A stretch of 64,000 nt of DNA from Scleroderma bovista (GCA_037178675.1 JAYMGJ010000202.1:1-64000); one strand, 5' to 3'. Shown: positions 9,974 to 23,018, numbered from the stretch's first letter. The notes: generated from the sequence alone by a model not told the origin. Numbers and translations are program-made.

Positions 9974-12038
9974 ATGGGACCCAGCCGGAAACTGAACCAT
10001 GATGAAGTAAAAGCGTTACTCCGGGACAAGGACGAGCAGGTGAGTGGTTTATGTATTTGACCGCAGAACCGAACACTTCTTGCTCACGCCGAACCCATCC
10101 CCAAGATAGCTGTCTTGGAAAGACAGTTGGAAGCATACAATGCTCGCACATCTACTGCTCATGTTCGCCTACTTAAAACTATTGATGTTTTGGATTCGTT
10201 ACGGACCCAACATGCCTTGGAAATGTCCTCTCTGGTGAGAGAGAGGATGAGGTTCACACAAGATGTGAACCGATGGCGCACCGTCGCCAGAACGCTTGAG
10301 ATTGAGAGGGACGAGATGAAGGATGCGGTAGAGGATCTCATCGAAAAAAGTGCGTGGACCCATTGTCGCATCTCTCAAGCATAGACGGTAACACACTTCC
10401 TAGTTCAAATATCGAATGAATGGAATTCGTGGCCTTGCAGCCGTATGTACATCACCAAGCATGCAGGTGGGTCTTGTATCTCCTTGATTGTGACACTTAG
10501 ACGAACTTCTCAACGCGTAGAACTCATTCCTCTCCCATCCGACGAGCCCAATCATGAAGCCAAGAGACACGAAAACGATCTTCTTGAATATGCGTCCTCC
10601 ATCATTGCTAAATTACGTGCTGAACTTAATTTCGAGCGTCGCGAACATGGCAGAACTGCTGAAGAAGCCAACGTTCGCATCGATGAACTCGAGGCAAAAG
10701 TTGCTGTGAGAGAGGCGGAACTGGAAACGTGTATTAACGCGCCACCCCGACGAATCGACCACGACGATACCAGATGTTCTCCCTCACGAGATATACCAAA
10801 GAAAGCCCATTTACGCCCGAGAACGATATCGGACGAGGAGTGCCTCCGTGTGTTGGAGAGCAGCAGTGCACGAAATAAATCCCTTGAAATGGAGATTCAC
10901 GATATACTCGTTAAAGTGAGTCGTTGGCATCTCTTATTGCGACCAACATTAGTTGAATAAGAATAGCTGGAGAAAGCCAGGCTGGCAAACCCACTCAGCG
11001 AAGCTGCAATTCTCCACCCTGTGAAGCTACCTGCTGCCGACCCACCTCTGAGCAATAGTAACAGTGATGATCCGAAATTTGGCATGAATGTTGAAATGCA
11101 GGGAACAAGGGTTTCAACCCGTGTGCTGCCTATAGGCACTGCTTCAACCTTACCATCTAAGAATGACGAGGACCCGCCACAACGTTCTATTGAATTACAT
11201 TCACCCAGTTCGCCCTCTGCCATGTTTGCGATTGCCCAACTGGACAATCATATACGCACCATGTCCGCTCAAACTGATGCTTTGAAAGCGGAAAGGTCTA
11301 TGCTAGTGGCGGCTGCAGCAAAACAGAAACGGGTATGTGACATCTAGGCACGACGTTATCATCTTGTTCACTTGGCTCTAGGAAGTGTCTGGCACCACTG
11401 CGGATCGTGTGGAAGACGTCCTGCGGATCGAGGAGGAATGCATTCAGTATGATACAGTTTTAGTTTTGGGAATGTGCTGCGTTGTTCTGATAGAAAAGCA
11501 GGCTTTCCGCGCAGGTTCACTACCTGCAACAGGAAGTGCATAGGACACAGACCTCTGCAAAAGCTCGTGAAGAGGAGCTTCTAAGAGAGATCGAAACTCT
11601 CCGGTTGCAACTCAGGCAACTGTCTCCCGTTAGTCACCCTGTTGAACCATTATATAGTGCCAAACTCACATTCCGTTACAGCCGTACCATCCCGGACTCT
11701 TTGATGTTAGCAATGCAGACGAGAGCATGGAGCTCGCGACACCCCTTGAACCTACTACCATTTTCCCTCCCCCAGACCCTCAAACTCCACCTGAACCTGT
11801 TGACCCTTCTCTCATCCCATTACCTTTCTCTCCTAAACGAACATCTTCACCTCCTGCCTCGTCCCCAGGTTCCTTACATAGCCCTGCCCAACGTGATTTG
11901 CAGCGAGTACAAGATGCCTTGATGACAGCCAGGGACAATTTGATGAGGAAAGAATGTGTACTGGCACAGCTGCGAACTGACGTCGAAAATCTACAGCGGC
12001 AAATACCGCTCTCTGGGTCATCTACGGACCAGGGATGA
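9974..12038 (+). CDS. Coiled-coil protein of unknown function
   Basis: A multi-exon gene. The ATG at 9974 opens exon 1 (9974-10039, ending KALLRDKDEQ), followed in phase by exon 2 from 10106 (IAVLERQLEAYNARTS). Further coding blocks lie at about 10530-10920, 10965-11335, 11530-11640 and 11710-12038. The product is rich in Glu, Arg, Gln and Leu with long heptad-like helices (HENDLLEYASSIIAKLRAEL, RIDELEAKVAVREAEL, REEELLREIETLRLQLRQL), a Pro-rich stretch near the C-terminus (PPPDPQTPPEP), and a last helix (DLQRVQDALMTARDNLMRKE). No enzyme or known domain was recognised. A scaffold or filament-binding role is possible but not shown. Internal exon borders are uncertain. It converges with the next gene. 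Confidence 0.65.
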
Positions 12039-12183
12039 CGCACGGATATAGTTTGCTATTTACTTTCATGACGATCTATTGTTTACATTGCGTATTCTAT
12101 TCTCCACTGATCTGTTGTCCGTCCGTTCGTTCACTGTTGTAACAATATTTGTAGCATATCTACTACGTGGCACCGTTCTAAAT

Positions 12184-13111
12184 CTATCGCTCATCGTGTT
12201 GCTGCGAACTACCACCGGCCGCGGGCTTTTTACCACGACCATTGTTCTGCTGTTTGTTCCGCGGGCGCTTTGGTCCATCATCGCGAGGTAAGGGGACATA
12301 TCGCAGGTCAGGAAACTCCACATTTCTCCAAGGATGTGCGGGGTCTGGTGGCTGCTGCTTTACATAGCTGATATCCTTATCGGGCGGAGGCACTCTGGGC
12401 GGTTCTTTTAAAGCGTCTTCCCCCGGGGATGGGGATGGAGGACGTGAAGAAACCGGGGTAGTTGTGTATGACGACACGGTAACTTTTTTCGTGGCGGAGT
12501 TTAATGACATGACTTTGTGGCTTTGCGGCGGGGCAGCAGACGCGACCTTCGTGTATTGGCGATTTGTAACAGAGCTGGGAAGCATAGGGAAGGCACCCGC
12601 TGCTTTCTGCGCCTCTTCGATCGCTCGCTGGCGCTGCTCCTCTTCTTTGGAGATCTGCTTCCTGAGCTCTTCCTTCAGCTGAGCGACCAGTACAGGGCGC
12701 TGGATGCTGTCGAGGAGGACCTCGCCGCAGTGTGGGCATGCACAGTGGGGTGGATTAAGTTTGCAGAGGATGAGTCCACAGCCATAACAAATGGGCGCGT
12801 AGGTAGATAAGACGTGTTCCCTGGCTAAACGGTTAAGGTGTCACTAAGCGGGTAAGGACGAAGAGGATAGGACACAAAGGGGCGGGGACATTACCTTGAC
12901 AAAAACAGCCGCCTTTCGAGTCTTTTTCTCTTCCAGACGCATTTTCTGCGCTATGAAGCAGGGTCTCGATTTCAATGACGGCCCTGCTTTTGGGACTCTC
13001 GGCCTTTCCTTTTCCCTTGGCCTGCTGTTTTGCAGGGGCTGGAGAAGACTGTCGCGAGAGACGATCTGAGATAAGCGAACTAGACTTTGTCCAGGGAGTT
13101 CGATGCATCAT
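12184..13111 (-). CDS. C2HC5 zinc-finger protein (TRIP4/ASC-1-like)
   Basis: Two exons, 13111-12895 and 12824-12184, give 285 aa. The zinc-finger spans the splice: GCFCQ joins AREHVLSTYAPICYGCG, then LCKLNPPHCACPHCG, matching the zf-C2HC5 pattern of activating signal cointegrator 1 (TRIP4), which in other eukaryotes acts with the ASCC helicase complex in transcription and ribosome rescue. A charged helix (VAQLKEELRKQISKEEEQRQ) follows. The C-terminal part is Pro/Ser-rich with a conserved-looking AHPWRNVEFPDLRYVPLP block and a basic tail (KRPRNKQQNNGRGKK). The N-terminal region (PWTKSSSLISDRLSRQ, Ala/Lys-rich) is short compared with animal TRIP4. The ASCH domain of animal homologues is absent. 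Confidence 0.75.
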
Positions 13112-13473
13112 TTTGGTGGTTGCTGGATAACCTCAAGCGTGGAAATGGCCTGGTTATCGCAGAACCGGTCTCTAGTGATTTTAGTACATCCGACTCTCCA
13201 ATCATATCTATGTTTTACACTTTCCATTCTTACGGTCGTTCGGCACTGCCGCACTGCTTAGCATTACCAGTGTTTGCTTGTAGCGGTATAAAATTCTCTG
13301 TAATCTGACTTTGTGAGTCTACGTAGAACCAAAGTAATTGCAAGGGCATCTGGAACAGGACTAGATTAATGCAAATGAGCACACAGACAGCATGAAGAAA
13401 GCAGAAGATATGAGTAATACAAAGGGCATATAGGGTTTAAAGTCGACAAGTCATAATTATCCAGCAAGAAAAA

Positions 13474-15115
13474 TCAAGACCCCTGGTTCCGCCTCCAGGA
13501 AGAAAAGCTAAGAGCTCCAATGACACCAACCACCAACAATGCCGTTCCGGCACCCACGAGACTGGGAACGTATAGATACCAAGCATTATCAATGTCATCT
13601 CTCCCCTTGACATCGTCGATAAAAATTACTTCGTCCTTCTTTTGTTGTGGCCTTCGTCGTCGAATGACAATCTCTTGCTCCGAGTACAGAGAGTCCTCGC
13701 CAGAGTAGACACTCTCCGGCGCAGGAGGGTGAATTTCTAAGGAGGGCATTTCAAGTTCTGGTGGGCCGGCTTGACCGCTGTCTTCGTCCGAAATCACAGG
13801 TATGTCGAGATTGGGGTTCAACGCCCGAGCACGATCGAAATAACGACTCGCTGCATCCCTGTCCCGCTTCCACGCTTCCCCACCGTTCTCTAGCTGGGGT
13901 TGCGGAGGCACACGAATAGAGGACAAGGTCGAATACGATGCAGAGAGCAGGACGTTAGCGGCTCCTTCGAGATGGAGAAGCCCGGCTTCGAGGAAAAGTT
14001 GAGCTAATCCACCGATGCCACCGATGCACTGCACATGGTAGGAGAGGGTCCCGCGTGTGTTCTCTTCAGCTTCTTTCAAAGCGCTCGAAGCAGTCTGGAG
14101 AGGTAAGTAGTTTGTCACCAGTTTCATGGTCGCAGTGGGAAGGTGCGCTTGGTGCCATGCCCGCCTGGCCAGAAGACGTCAGTCGGCGAATGGTCATTGA
14201 GTCCCTACAGGGGTACATACACAAAACATTCAAATGCCTCATCTTTGTCCTTCCTGATATCGAGGAGTTCGATAGCAAAGAGGACAAGACTGGTGGGATC
14301 CATGTTGTATTTCACCTCGAGCTCAGGGTCATACAACATCGGGAGCGGTGCCGGGGGAGACAGCTCTTGGGGAACCGGACCAACAATGAGCGAAGGCCAT
14401 ATGACAGACTTGTCTTTCTCCAGGTGGAGAGTCAACAATCTCCCCGCAGGGGAATGCAACGACTCCAAGGATGAAAATGAGGACAGTGCATGAGGCTGGA
14501 TCGCGGGGGAGACATGGCTAGATGCTACGTGGACAGAACGCCGAGGATATCCGGGCTGTTCATCAGACGAGATAGGCGAAGACAGTGCGGGGGATAGCGT
14601 AGTTGGCTCCTCGGCGTCCGATGTTTGAGCACTCTCCAGGGACGCGGCGAAGCTGCTGGATATCTCCGGGTCAGATACAAAAGCATACGATGAGTGAGTA
14701 GACGTGGTCGATATGGTCGAAGTCGTTCGTTCTCGGGCGGACGGTCGTGATGTCCGCGGCTCGAGCTGCCAGGCTGAGTTGGCAACGTCGACATTGCCAT
14801 ACAATCGTCCCTGCGTGCGTGTTCCAATCAAAAGGATCATCAACTTCTCAATACGTTCAATAGATACCTTTACGACGGGATGCTGGCCCTTGACTCCTGC
14901 CAACAAGTGGTTCCGTTCTATCACAACCTGTGGAAATGCGGTCTCTAGAACAGACCTCCTATACGAGGTTTGCTGTGACCTACAACAACGTCGTCCCTTG
15001 AAGTCTCATAGGGAACAAGTAAGAGCACTGTGGCCTAGAGATAAAACAAATGTTGGAATGCCAATGTCGAGTTCTGCATGTGGTTTACCTGATCATGAGA
15101 CTGGAAATGAATCAT
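13474..15115 (-). CDS. CS-domain (p23/NudC-like) tail-anchored protein
   Basis: Four exons: 15115-15089, 15034-14984, 14927-14221 and 14164-13474, all in phase (491 aa). The N-terminal half looks like a CS domain interrupted by a Ser/Thr-rich insert: TVLLLVPYET, VVVVIERNHLLAGVKGQHPV, GRLYGNVDVANSAWQLEP, then, after about 120 low-complexity residues, RLLTLHLEKDKSVIWPSLIV. CS domains bind Hsp90 or other clients. The middle has a helical part with Tyr/Leu repeats. The C-terminus has one hydrophobic helix (LYVPSLVGAGTALLVVGVIG) and a short basic tail, consistent with a tail anchor in ER or outer mitochondrial membrane. A three-codon upstream ORF (ATG at 15120) precedes the start. No characterised orthologue is recognised. 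Confidence 0.7.
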
Positions 15116-15513
15116 CCCATTAGCTGAACTATCCTACTGCGACGACGGGCGACACTTGAAATACACACCTGGTGCCAGGAGTAGGAATGCCTGAATGCGT
15201 CGCTGTTCTCCATGATGTCGTTCACCTGCAGTTGAGGACGGTGAACAAGGTCTTCGCAAGTACAGGAACTGCGCGAGCGAATAAGCGGAGTCAGAACGGT
15301 GGCACGTGGGTAAACCCGTGATAGGGGCTTTCAGTCCCTTGTATGGAAATCCGCAGAGAAATCGTTCCACTGTCTAAACCAAGTTAGAGGTATATAATCA
15401 TGTACAACCCAACGTACAATGAAAGCGAAAAATAGTGATGACGGATATATGCATGGAATGAGAAAACGGAAAAACAAAAAAGCACTTGCTAAGGTAAATA
15501 AAAAAAGAAAACT

Positions 15514-18512
15514 TCATGACTGGGATACTTTTGAAGTCTGGGCAATCCTCTTCATCCTATCACGCTCCGCCTGCATGTGTTGCATAACCATCCCGTCCAA
15601 CTTCTTGGACGATTCTTCCAAAGCTAATTGATCCCTCTGCCATCGACGGACATGATCCTCTCCAGTCGCTGGGGCAGTGGATGATGACTCGTCCTCGTCC
15701 TCGTCATCTACCAGATGCTCTCTGGAGTGCTGCGCCAGCGACAGCTGCGTGAGGGAATGTGGAGACGTCTTGATATTGGTGAAGTAGGGGCCCTTGGTCG
15801 GGACGTTGCCCACGGGCTTCTTACGGTCTTTAGTAATACCAGTAGGATAATATGGCACAGTGGCACCGCGGAGGTCTGGGGTAGAGATATTGCCTAGTGG
15901 CGTCAGCGGACACTGCTGTTGCTGCTGTTGAGGTGATGCATAGCCGGCAGTGATTTCTGGGTCCCCTTCACTAGCACTGTCTTCGGAATCATAGTGACCG
16001 TCCATGGCAGGGTGGCCTTGTATATGATCGAAGAATTCAGCGGTGGACGAAGGAGGTGGCGCGGAGTGGAGGGCAGAGTGGAAACTGATTACTGAAGGAT
16101 TGACGTTGAGAGTAGAAGCTAACTGTGTTTGTTGTACTGCGGAGGCTGATGCAAAGGAGCGGAAGGTGCCTCGGCTGAGTTCCGAGGATGATCGACAAAG
16201 TTGCACTGGACGTGAAGGAGTAGACTGTAAAGGGAGGTGGCCTGGACGGGGAGCTGGGAAAAGGGCAATGCCCGCAACCGACGAAGACGATCGAGGCGGG
16301 GGCGACATCGCGGAAACGCGTGCCATGTGGCTCACGGGCGACATAGAGGTATCCTGGGGTGGTCGTGAAGGTTCTGCTAGCACAAGTTGTGAGTGGGCAG
16401 AATAGTACCCGTCCGACCACCGGTCGCGGAATGCAGATACAGTAGGTGAGGGCTGTGAGTAGTCGGATAGAGAGAGTCCACCATCAATACTTTGCACAGA
16501 CAAAACGAGGGACGGTCGCGACGATTGCTGGTTATGAGCGGTCTCACCCTGATCACTACTCGTATATCGCGACATATTTGTCATTCTGCTCATCCGATGC
16601 GCCGATGACGGTTCAGGTGATAAGCTGAGGGTTGGGACAGGGGGAGGCGTCTTGGTCGGCGTGCTCATCCCTGCAGTCCTCAAATCGTATGCATCGGAAA
16701 GCATGGGTGACGATATCGACTTCCGCAAAGCAGACCGAGACTGCTTCCCTGGTGTCCGTTTCGCGGATGTCAAGTCTGTTTGCGACCGCGAATACTGGGG
16801 ATTACCAAGGGGTCGACGAGGCGGCGGAGAAAGCGGTGTGTGGGGGACGGGTGTTTCTGCACGGAGAGGGGCATAGTTGGACAACCTATGGATGTCGGGC
16901 ATCAAAGCGGGGGTAAGAGTGGCAGGGGGACCAGAGGGATTAGCAGGAGGCGCAGGAGTAGGTGTGGATGGTAGATCGGTGTCGTCGGAAGGATCAATGA
17001 TCGGATGACTTATAATTTTCTGATCTAGCATGTTCCTCTGGTGCTGGATCGCGCGAGCATTCATAGATTCGGTCGACCTGGGACAACGCGGAGACCTCGA
17101 AGGCGTCGACTGACCAGGGGAAAGCGATACAGCAGAGTTATTGAGGGAGTGCCCGACAGCTTCGTGGAGAAGTGCTTTCCTCCAAGCATCCTCTCTGGGG
17201 TCCAAGGTAGATAGACCTGGACTTCCAGGGGGAGGCAAGCGCTCTGCCAGTACAGCAGCTCCGACCGAGTCTTCTATGCCCAATCCGTGGAGCGCGGAGG
17301 CCTGCAAAGTGAAAGGGTAGTTTGGCGAAGGCAGTGGAACATCAACTTCATCCGTAGGATCGACAATGCCAGCAAAGACTTCCAATTTGATTCTGCGAGG
17401 TGCATTCTCCATTAACTCATGCGCCTTCAGATCCACCTCTGCCTGCTTCGTGGCGGCGTCCAAGTCATCCACCTTCTCCCGAACCACGACTACCCTCGTC
17501 ATGCTCGCCATATGTTGACTGACTGGTGAGGGACGAAACGGTTGGGCAGTCGACCGCCCATGGTCGCGAGAAATGTGACCAGATGCAGTCGTAGAGTCCG
17601 ACGTTACCCTCACTACTGGAGCCACTGCTTCTGGGCTAGACGGCTTCGATCTCGCTCTACCCACGCGAAACAAGTCCAAAAAGGGTGCGGGCATCTTTTT
17701 CGTGGGACTGACAACCGGAGGGAAATCAGAAGGCGTCGGTTTAGAATGCGCAGGAGGAAGAAAGTAGCTGTTCTTCATTAGCAGACGGAGACGATATGCG
17801 ACGTCGTCTGCATCGAACTCCTGTACCTTGGGGCCGTCCAAGTGAACCGCAGAGATAGCCACACAGATATCCTGTTCGACTGGGGACACCGGGGACGGGG
17901 GAGACTCTGTGTCCGTTGAGGTGCTGAGCGGATAAACCGAAGAAGAGGTTGACGACTGTTGTGTGAGCAGCGAGTCCCGCACGCTGCTTCTCATGGCATC
18001 GCCATCCATGGGGGTAGGACGGAAAGAAGACGGGGGCGACGTCAGACGGGGCAGCGTCGAATGTCGTGCCTTCCCCTTGGGCTGATCCGTCCCAGTCAAT
18101 AAGGCTGATTCGAGAATAGACGACGCACACTTACCACAGTCGCTATAGCAGTCGTGATCGTCTCTGCCTTTCGCTCTGCGTGTGATTGAGCGCCCCACCG
18201 GATCACTGCGTTGTCTTTTCCCGTTGGACTGCCTATGTCTCCGTTCGCACTGTCTCCGTTCGGAGGAACATCGTTAGTGTGGAGGTTCGGTTTTTCCGTG
18301 GTAGAGACCGGCTCTTCACTGTACGAAGCAGAGATGTCCAGAACATTATCGTTCTCGAATTCGGCCTCTGGTCGTGCAGCCCCCATCGGTCGCGTTCGTT
18401 TTCGTACTATTCGCGAGCGACGGCTCAAACTGGCACCACTGGTACTGGCGGTGCTCGCCAGCGAGTTTGAGCGCGATGTTCCCGGCAATATGGCGGTCGA
18501 GGGATCTGGCAT
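15514..18512 (-). CDS. Large Ser/Pro-rich protein of unknown function
   Basis: Two exons, 18512-18135 and 18075-15514 (979 aa). The chosen ATG gives MPDPSTAILPGTSRSNSLAS followed by a basic RRSRIVRKRTRP. Most of the protein is low complexity (Ser, Pro, Thr, Arg), with islands that look folded or conserved: VQEFDADDVAYRLRLLMKNSYFLPP, an Asp/Glu-rich helix EKVDDLDAATKQAEVDLKAHEL followed by RIKLEVFAGIVDPTDEVDVP, and EDAWRKALLHEAVGHSLNNS. Near the end are a poly-Gln run and an acidic patch (DDEDEDESSS) before a final helix with HMQAERDRMKRIAQ. No known domain was recognised. It may be a phosphorylated scaffold or cell-polarity factor, but that is only inference from composition. It shares a 194-bp divergent promoter with ERG28. 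Confidence 0.75.
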
Positions 18513-18706
18513 GAGAGTCCCCGCTGGTGCATGGGTTTCCAGGGCCCAACTAGCTTCTACGTGCAGCTGCAAACTTGCAACAAAACAAACGGTGTTCCTA
18601 TGGAAAACGGGAAAATCTGTTTATGGTCTCTCTTCACGTAAAAACACGCACGTGAGGGAACCGAAGCTGTCTGGCGTCTACGTCTGTTTCTCAGCTTGCA
18701 ACCATC

Positions 18707-19329
18707 ATGGACATCCAGGCAGTCGTCAGTCGTGAGTAGAACACATGTTCAGCCTGATCACCCAACTTAGCGTTGCGTAGTTCTACCAAAGGAAGACGGT
18801 CTGTTGCCAAAATGGCAGCTCTTGGTCACGGCCATGGCTCTATTCAATACCGTACAGAACTTCGCCACGTTGAAGTTGACACGCAGACTCTATTTGCGAG
18901 TCCCATCAAACTCTGGTAAAGATCTTCTGTTCTCGGAAAGGAGCATTTGCTGACGCGTCTATCTAGTCACAGCTCTCCAAGCGCGGACTTTTGCCGTGTG
19001 GACCCTTACCGCGGCAATCGTTCGTGGATATGCCGCGTACCACATCCACGATAAGACGTATGTATTGAGTCGCAACGTGCACTCCCAGAACTTACCAACC
19101 GGTTGTAGGATTTATGACATGGCTCTATTCACATACCTCATTGCTTTTGGCCACTTTTCATCTGAGATATTGATTTTCCGAACCGCCAGCCTCAATTCAG
19201 CAGCGATCAGCCCTGTGATCGTATCCAGTTGAGTCCCATCTGTTCTATTCTCGGCGCTACTGAACTTCATTGATAGCGGTATCTCTCATATGGATGCTCC
19301 GCCATTATGACTTCTACGTCAAGCCTTGA
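18707..19329 (+). CDS. ERG28: ERG28-like ergosterol biosynthesis scaffold
   Basis: A small ER membrane protein that in yeast tethers the C4-demethylation enzymes Erg25, Erg26 and Erg27. Five exons: 18707-18731, 18781-18915, 18967-19057, 19109-19227 and 19277-19329, giving 140 aa (yeast Erg28 is 148). Motifs in order: LLPKWQLLVTAMALFNTVQN (membrane segment 1), ARTFAVWTLTAAIVRGYAAY (segment 2), YDMALFTYLIAFGHFSSEIL (segment 3), and a C-terminal segment ending MLRHYDFYVKP. The four hydrophobic segments and length fit the family well. No defects were seen. Confidence 0.88.
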
Positions 19330-20676
19330 ATATGTACACGTTGTGTTTGGGTAATTCACTCTGTGCACGTCATGATGTGCTGTGGTTCGAGGAGCCTGAT
19401 TATTGGTCGTGCTGCTGCTATTTTAACATGCCAGTTCCTGTGAACTTGAAATACCCAAACCAGAAGCAGTGAGTACAGGGCCCGAAATCACCATGGTTAT
19501 GGCACCAAAGTAAACGCAAACCTGCAGGTAGGGTTTTGTATTTGAATATGTCTAAGTTCTTGATACCACCCGTGGATTCTCTGCTGCATCGTTCCTCGGA
19601 CGAAGGATCAGACATGGGGATACAGCAATTTGGGTATGGCCCCGCTGAAGACTACGCTTAGATAGAGTTGTGACCGCCCCACAGTCATGATAGCAATTTA
19701 TGACATCTCATAAGGACGATCGATAGTATGAATGGTATGATCATACATTTTTTTTCCATATCTGTTCATGCTCTGTTCTTTTTGACCCTGTTTAACTATA
19801 CAAGCTTTCTCCCTCGGGATGCACGACTGATTATCCACGCTATGACGAACCTGCCACCCTCAAATCCGACTGCTTCCGCCCACCTTCCGCGGTGGGGGGT
19901 AATGGCATTTGACATTCCCAGTCAACAACAGATTCTGGGGCGCTGAAGACGCGATATCCCCAGAGAGATGTATGGGGAAGGTCGCGCAAACGGGCGCCAT
20001 ACACGAGGGTAAATATTACCCTCATTCTATGTATGGTGCCAGTTTGCGCAATTTGCACCGCACGTTCCCTCACTGATGACGGTGAGGTTTGATTGTGTGA
20101 GTTACGTGGGTGAAGTTATGGAAGAGATACATCCCAGGGACTTAGTAGGTCACGAGCTGTCCGTGTTCAAACGTGTGTCAAGTATTAGACTTGTACTATT
20201 TTCGCAGGGCACGTTCTAAGTGGCTTACACTCAGGCTTGGTGCGTCCAATTGAAAGTCGTTCTAGACCAAAGGGGCACACGACGGACATGGACAAACGGA
20301 GACGTGTCACCTGATGGCGGATGACCCGCAAGTTGGGCCAGATGGCGATGCCCGGGAGAACCACGTACGCCTAGTAACTGATACGCGAAGAAATGTTGTC
20401 TTGGTACAAAAACAAATTCAAGAAGGTATCTTGTACCATTGGCACATTCTTTCTTCCCTAGCATTCCTGGGATCTCCGCCGTTCTCTGCGAGACAAACCC
20501 GAATCATGACAAGTCCCTGTTTGCGACTGTTCCCCACAAATTTCCCCCCAGATTATGTAACGCATCGGAACAACCGGCTCATGATGTAACAAGCCAAGTG
20601 CCGACCGTATATAAGTGCTCGGCCATCCTCTCTGTCTCACTACCGTGACTCTCGATCGCCTGGCATTCACCTCGCT
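19330..20676. other. Intergenic region with an imperfect palindrome
   Basis: About 1.35 kb between ERG28 and the F-box/LRR gene. No gene seen. An imperfect inverted repeat at 19984-20048 (arms of about 30 nt, starting GCGCAAAC and ending GTTTGCGC, with AGGGTAA/TTACCCT next to the loop) could be a hairpin or a small transposon footprint. Confidence 0.45.
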
Positions 20677-23018
20677 ATGTCTTCCGTGCTACAGTACCCT
20701 CCCGAGCTTCTCTTCATCATATGCTCTCATATATACGCTGCAGGGGTCCCCGCTGCCACAAGCTCTTTAGATCCTCTACCCTTGGACGGGCACAGGATAC
20801 CAACCGCGCTCCCATCATCTACTCCCCCCGGTCACTGGCCAGAACCCGTAGTCCGCAACACACTTTCCAACCTTTGTCTCGTCAACCATGCTTGGTATGA
20901 AGCAGCGAAGCCCTGGCTCTGGCGAAGGTTAGAGATCCGTCTTCCTCGTAGCTGGCTGGCCCTGGTAGACGAGGTCACTGGCGGTGAAGATGAGCAAAGT
21001 GTGGAGAAGACCGCGCGAGCCGTCGAAAAATCTATCCAAGCTGTCGCAGAGGCAGCCTTGGCAACTACCTCAATAGCCGGAGCCTTGTCAGACGAAGAGA
21101 CTCTTCGAAAGTGGAAGGAATCCATTATGGAAACGCTGGTTGGTCCAGATGGCTCGGTTCCTCCGGAGATGCTGTCTCCACCTGCGTCGCGTGACCCGAG
21201 TCCTAGACGTCTGAGGGCCAAGAGCCAGAGCCCTCCCCGATGGAAAATAATGCGCAGCATAATCGATGCTGCACAAGAATTCGCCGATCGCAATGAGTTT
21301 GGGTTATACGGTTCGTTCTTTACCCGGGTCACGTTACATCCCCGTCCCTGACAGCTCTCCTAGTTCCGAGAGCGCATGATCCCCGGCCAGGTCGGTTTGT
21401 ACAGCATATTGACTTCAATCATTTCCGAACTATCGGGATGCGCCGGTCAGTCGAAGAAGGCGTGAACAGTCGCTTCGTGACTGGAGAACGTGTCGAGGCG
21501 CTTCTCAAGGTAATTCTTGGACTTGGCACTCATCGAAAAGTTTGAAATGAACTCCTTTTTCAGGAAATGCCAAACCTTGCTGCATTTGGCGCGACGGAAT
21601 ATATGGACAGCGCCTTGACCTTACCTGTCTTGAACGAACTATTCCTCCGTGGCGTGTCTTCGCGCATCCGAGGACGCCCCTCTCGCGGGCGTGGTCTATT
21701 GGTGATCGACGGCTCTGACGAGGACGACCATGAGAGAAGACGAGACTGCAGGGAGCTTGAATCTGCAGACTTTACTGGTTGTGTTAGCGCCGTGTTTGTA
21801 GGCGCTCTCACAGAGTTCGTCAACACACATTTGTCGCCGGCAGCCAGCGACTCGAGTGGGAGCGAGGACGAGAGCCGTGGAGCTGAGAGGCGCCCCCGTT
21901 CAAAGCGTGTAGTTCGCTTTGCGGACGAAGATCCACTGACGCTCCCTAGTTTGCGGCGTTTGTGTCTCCGTGGCGTCAAATCCATTCAACCCCATGTCCT
22001 CAACCCGTTCGTGCTTGCTTTCCCATCTCTTACGCACCTGGACCTTTCTGCTACACGCGTGACACCCGATTTGCTCACTGCACTTGGCAGTTCCACCATA
22101 AGGCTTCGCTCCCTATCACTTGCGCGTTGCATACGCCTGACTGGAGAAAGCATCAAGTCATTCCTCATACACGCACCTGCTGCAGCTCAAATCCAGGAGC
22201 TGTCACTTTACGGCGACCAGACGTTCCCTTCTCCCCTATCTGCCGACGATCTTGAAGAAATATTTACGCTCGCACCCTGCTTCATTAGTGGGGAACTCAC
22301 ATACTTGGACCTGTCAAGTTCCCCAGTAACCCGCGAGTTGTTGGACAAGTGCAGGCCGCAGTTGAAGCTACGGTCATTAGGCCTCTCCTACATTGACAAC
22401 CTGGAGCTGGATGTCGTCACCCAGTTCATCGAAATGAAGGCCTATAACGTTGAAGTCCTTACCCTTGTATCCACATCCCCTGATCTCGAGTGGAGCAGAA
22501 CGGGCGCAGCCTTTCAAGCTCCCAGGGGCAGTGCGCGACAGACCTCACTCGCTCTACACACGAAGATTATTTCCCCGTTGTGCACCCCACCTCGCACGTC
22601 CATTCTCGCTCCACAGCCTGTTTCGCAGCAAGCTCCCACTCGTCTGCGCGTAATGGAGTTGTCGATGTCAGCACTTGTGAGCCTGGGCGCTGGTGCAGGC
22701 ACCTGGCGCATCATCCGTAGCAAGGGTGGTAGAGGCTGGTACGTCGATACTGCGAGTGGCTGGGTCGACGGCGAACTTGTGCGGGGCCTGTCCTGTGACC
22801 ACCCCTTACGTGTTGAAATGAATCGTTTGGCGGATGCCAACGGTAATGTGAATAGTGGAATAGGTTGGCATGCACGGAAAATGGAGGTATGTTCCGTTAC
22901 CCTTCCTGGTATGTGAAGCAGTGGCTGATGGCCGTCATGGCAGGTGCTGCATGGTTCAGGAATGTTTGGACGCGAGGACGGTCTTTATGGGGCTGTTTCC
23001 TTTGCCTACCAAGGGTGA
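20677..23018 (+). CDS. F-box/leucine-rich-repeat-like protein
   Basis: Four exons: 20677-21310, 21355-21509, 21564-22886 and 22944-23018 (728 aa). The N-terminus (YPPELLFIICSHI ... LSNLCLVNHAWYEAAKPWLWRRLEI) has the helical pattern of a fungal F-box, which would recruit targets to an SCF ubiquitin ligase. The second half has irregular leucine-rich repeats (LPVLNELFLRGV, LPSLRRLCLRGV, FPSLTHLDLSAT, IRLRSLSLARC, QIQELSLYG, LTYLDLSSS, LKLRSLGLSYI). A low-complexity acidic/basic linker separates the two. The last exon gives EVLHGSGMFGREDGLYGAVSFAYQG. The F-box is divergent and the targets are unknown. Confidence 0.75.

Noticed and set aside
15134..15370. 78-codon minus-strand ORF between the CS-domain and 979-aa genes
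   Set aside because: No motif, no splice support, and located in a short intergenic gap that should hold promoter and UTR.
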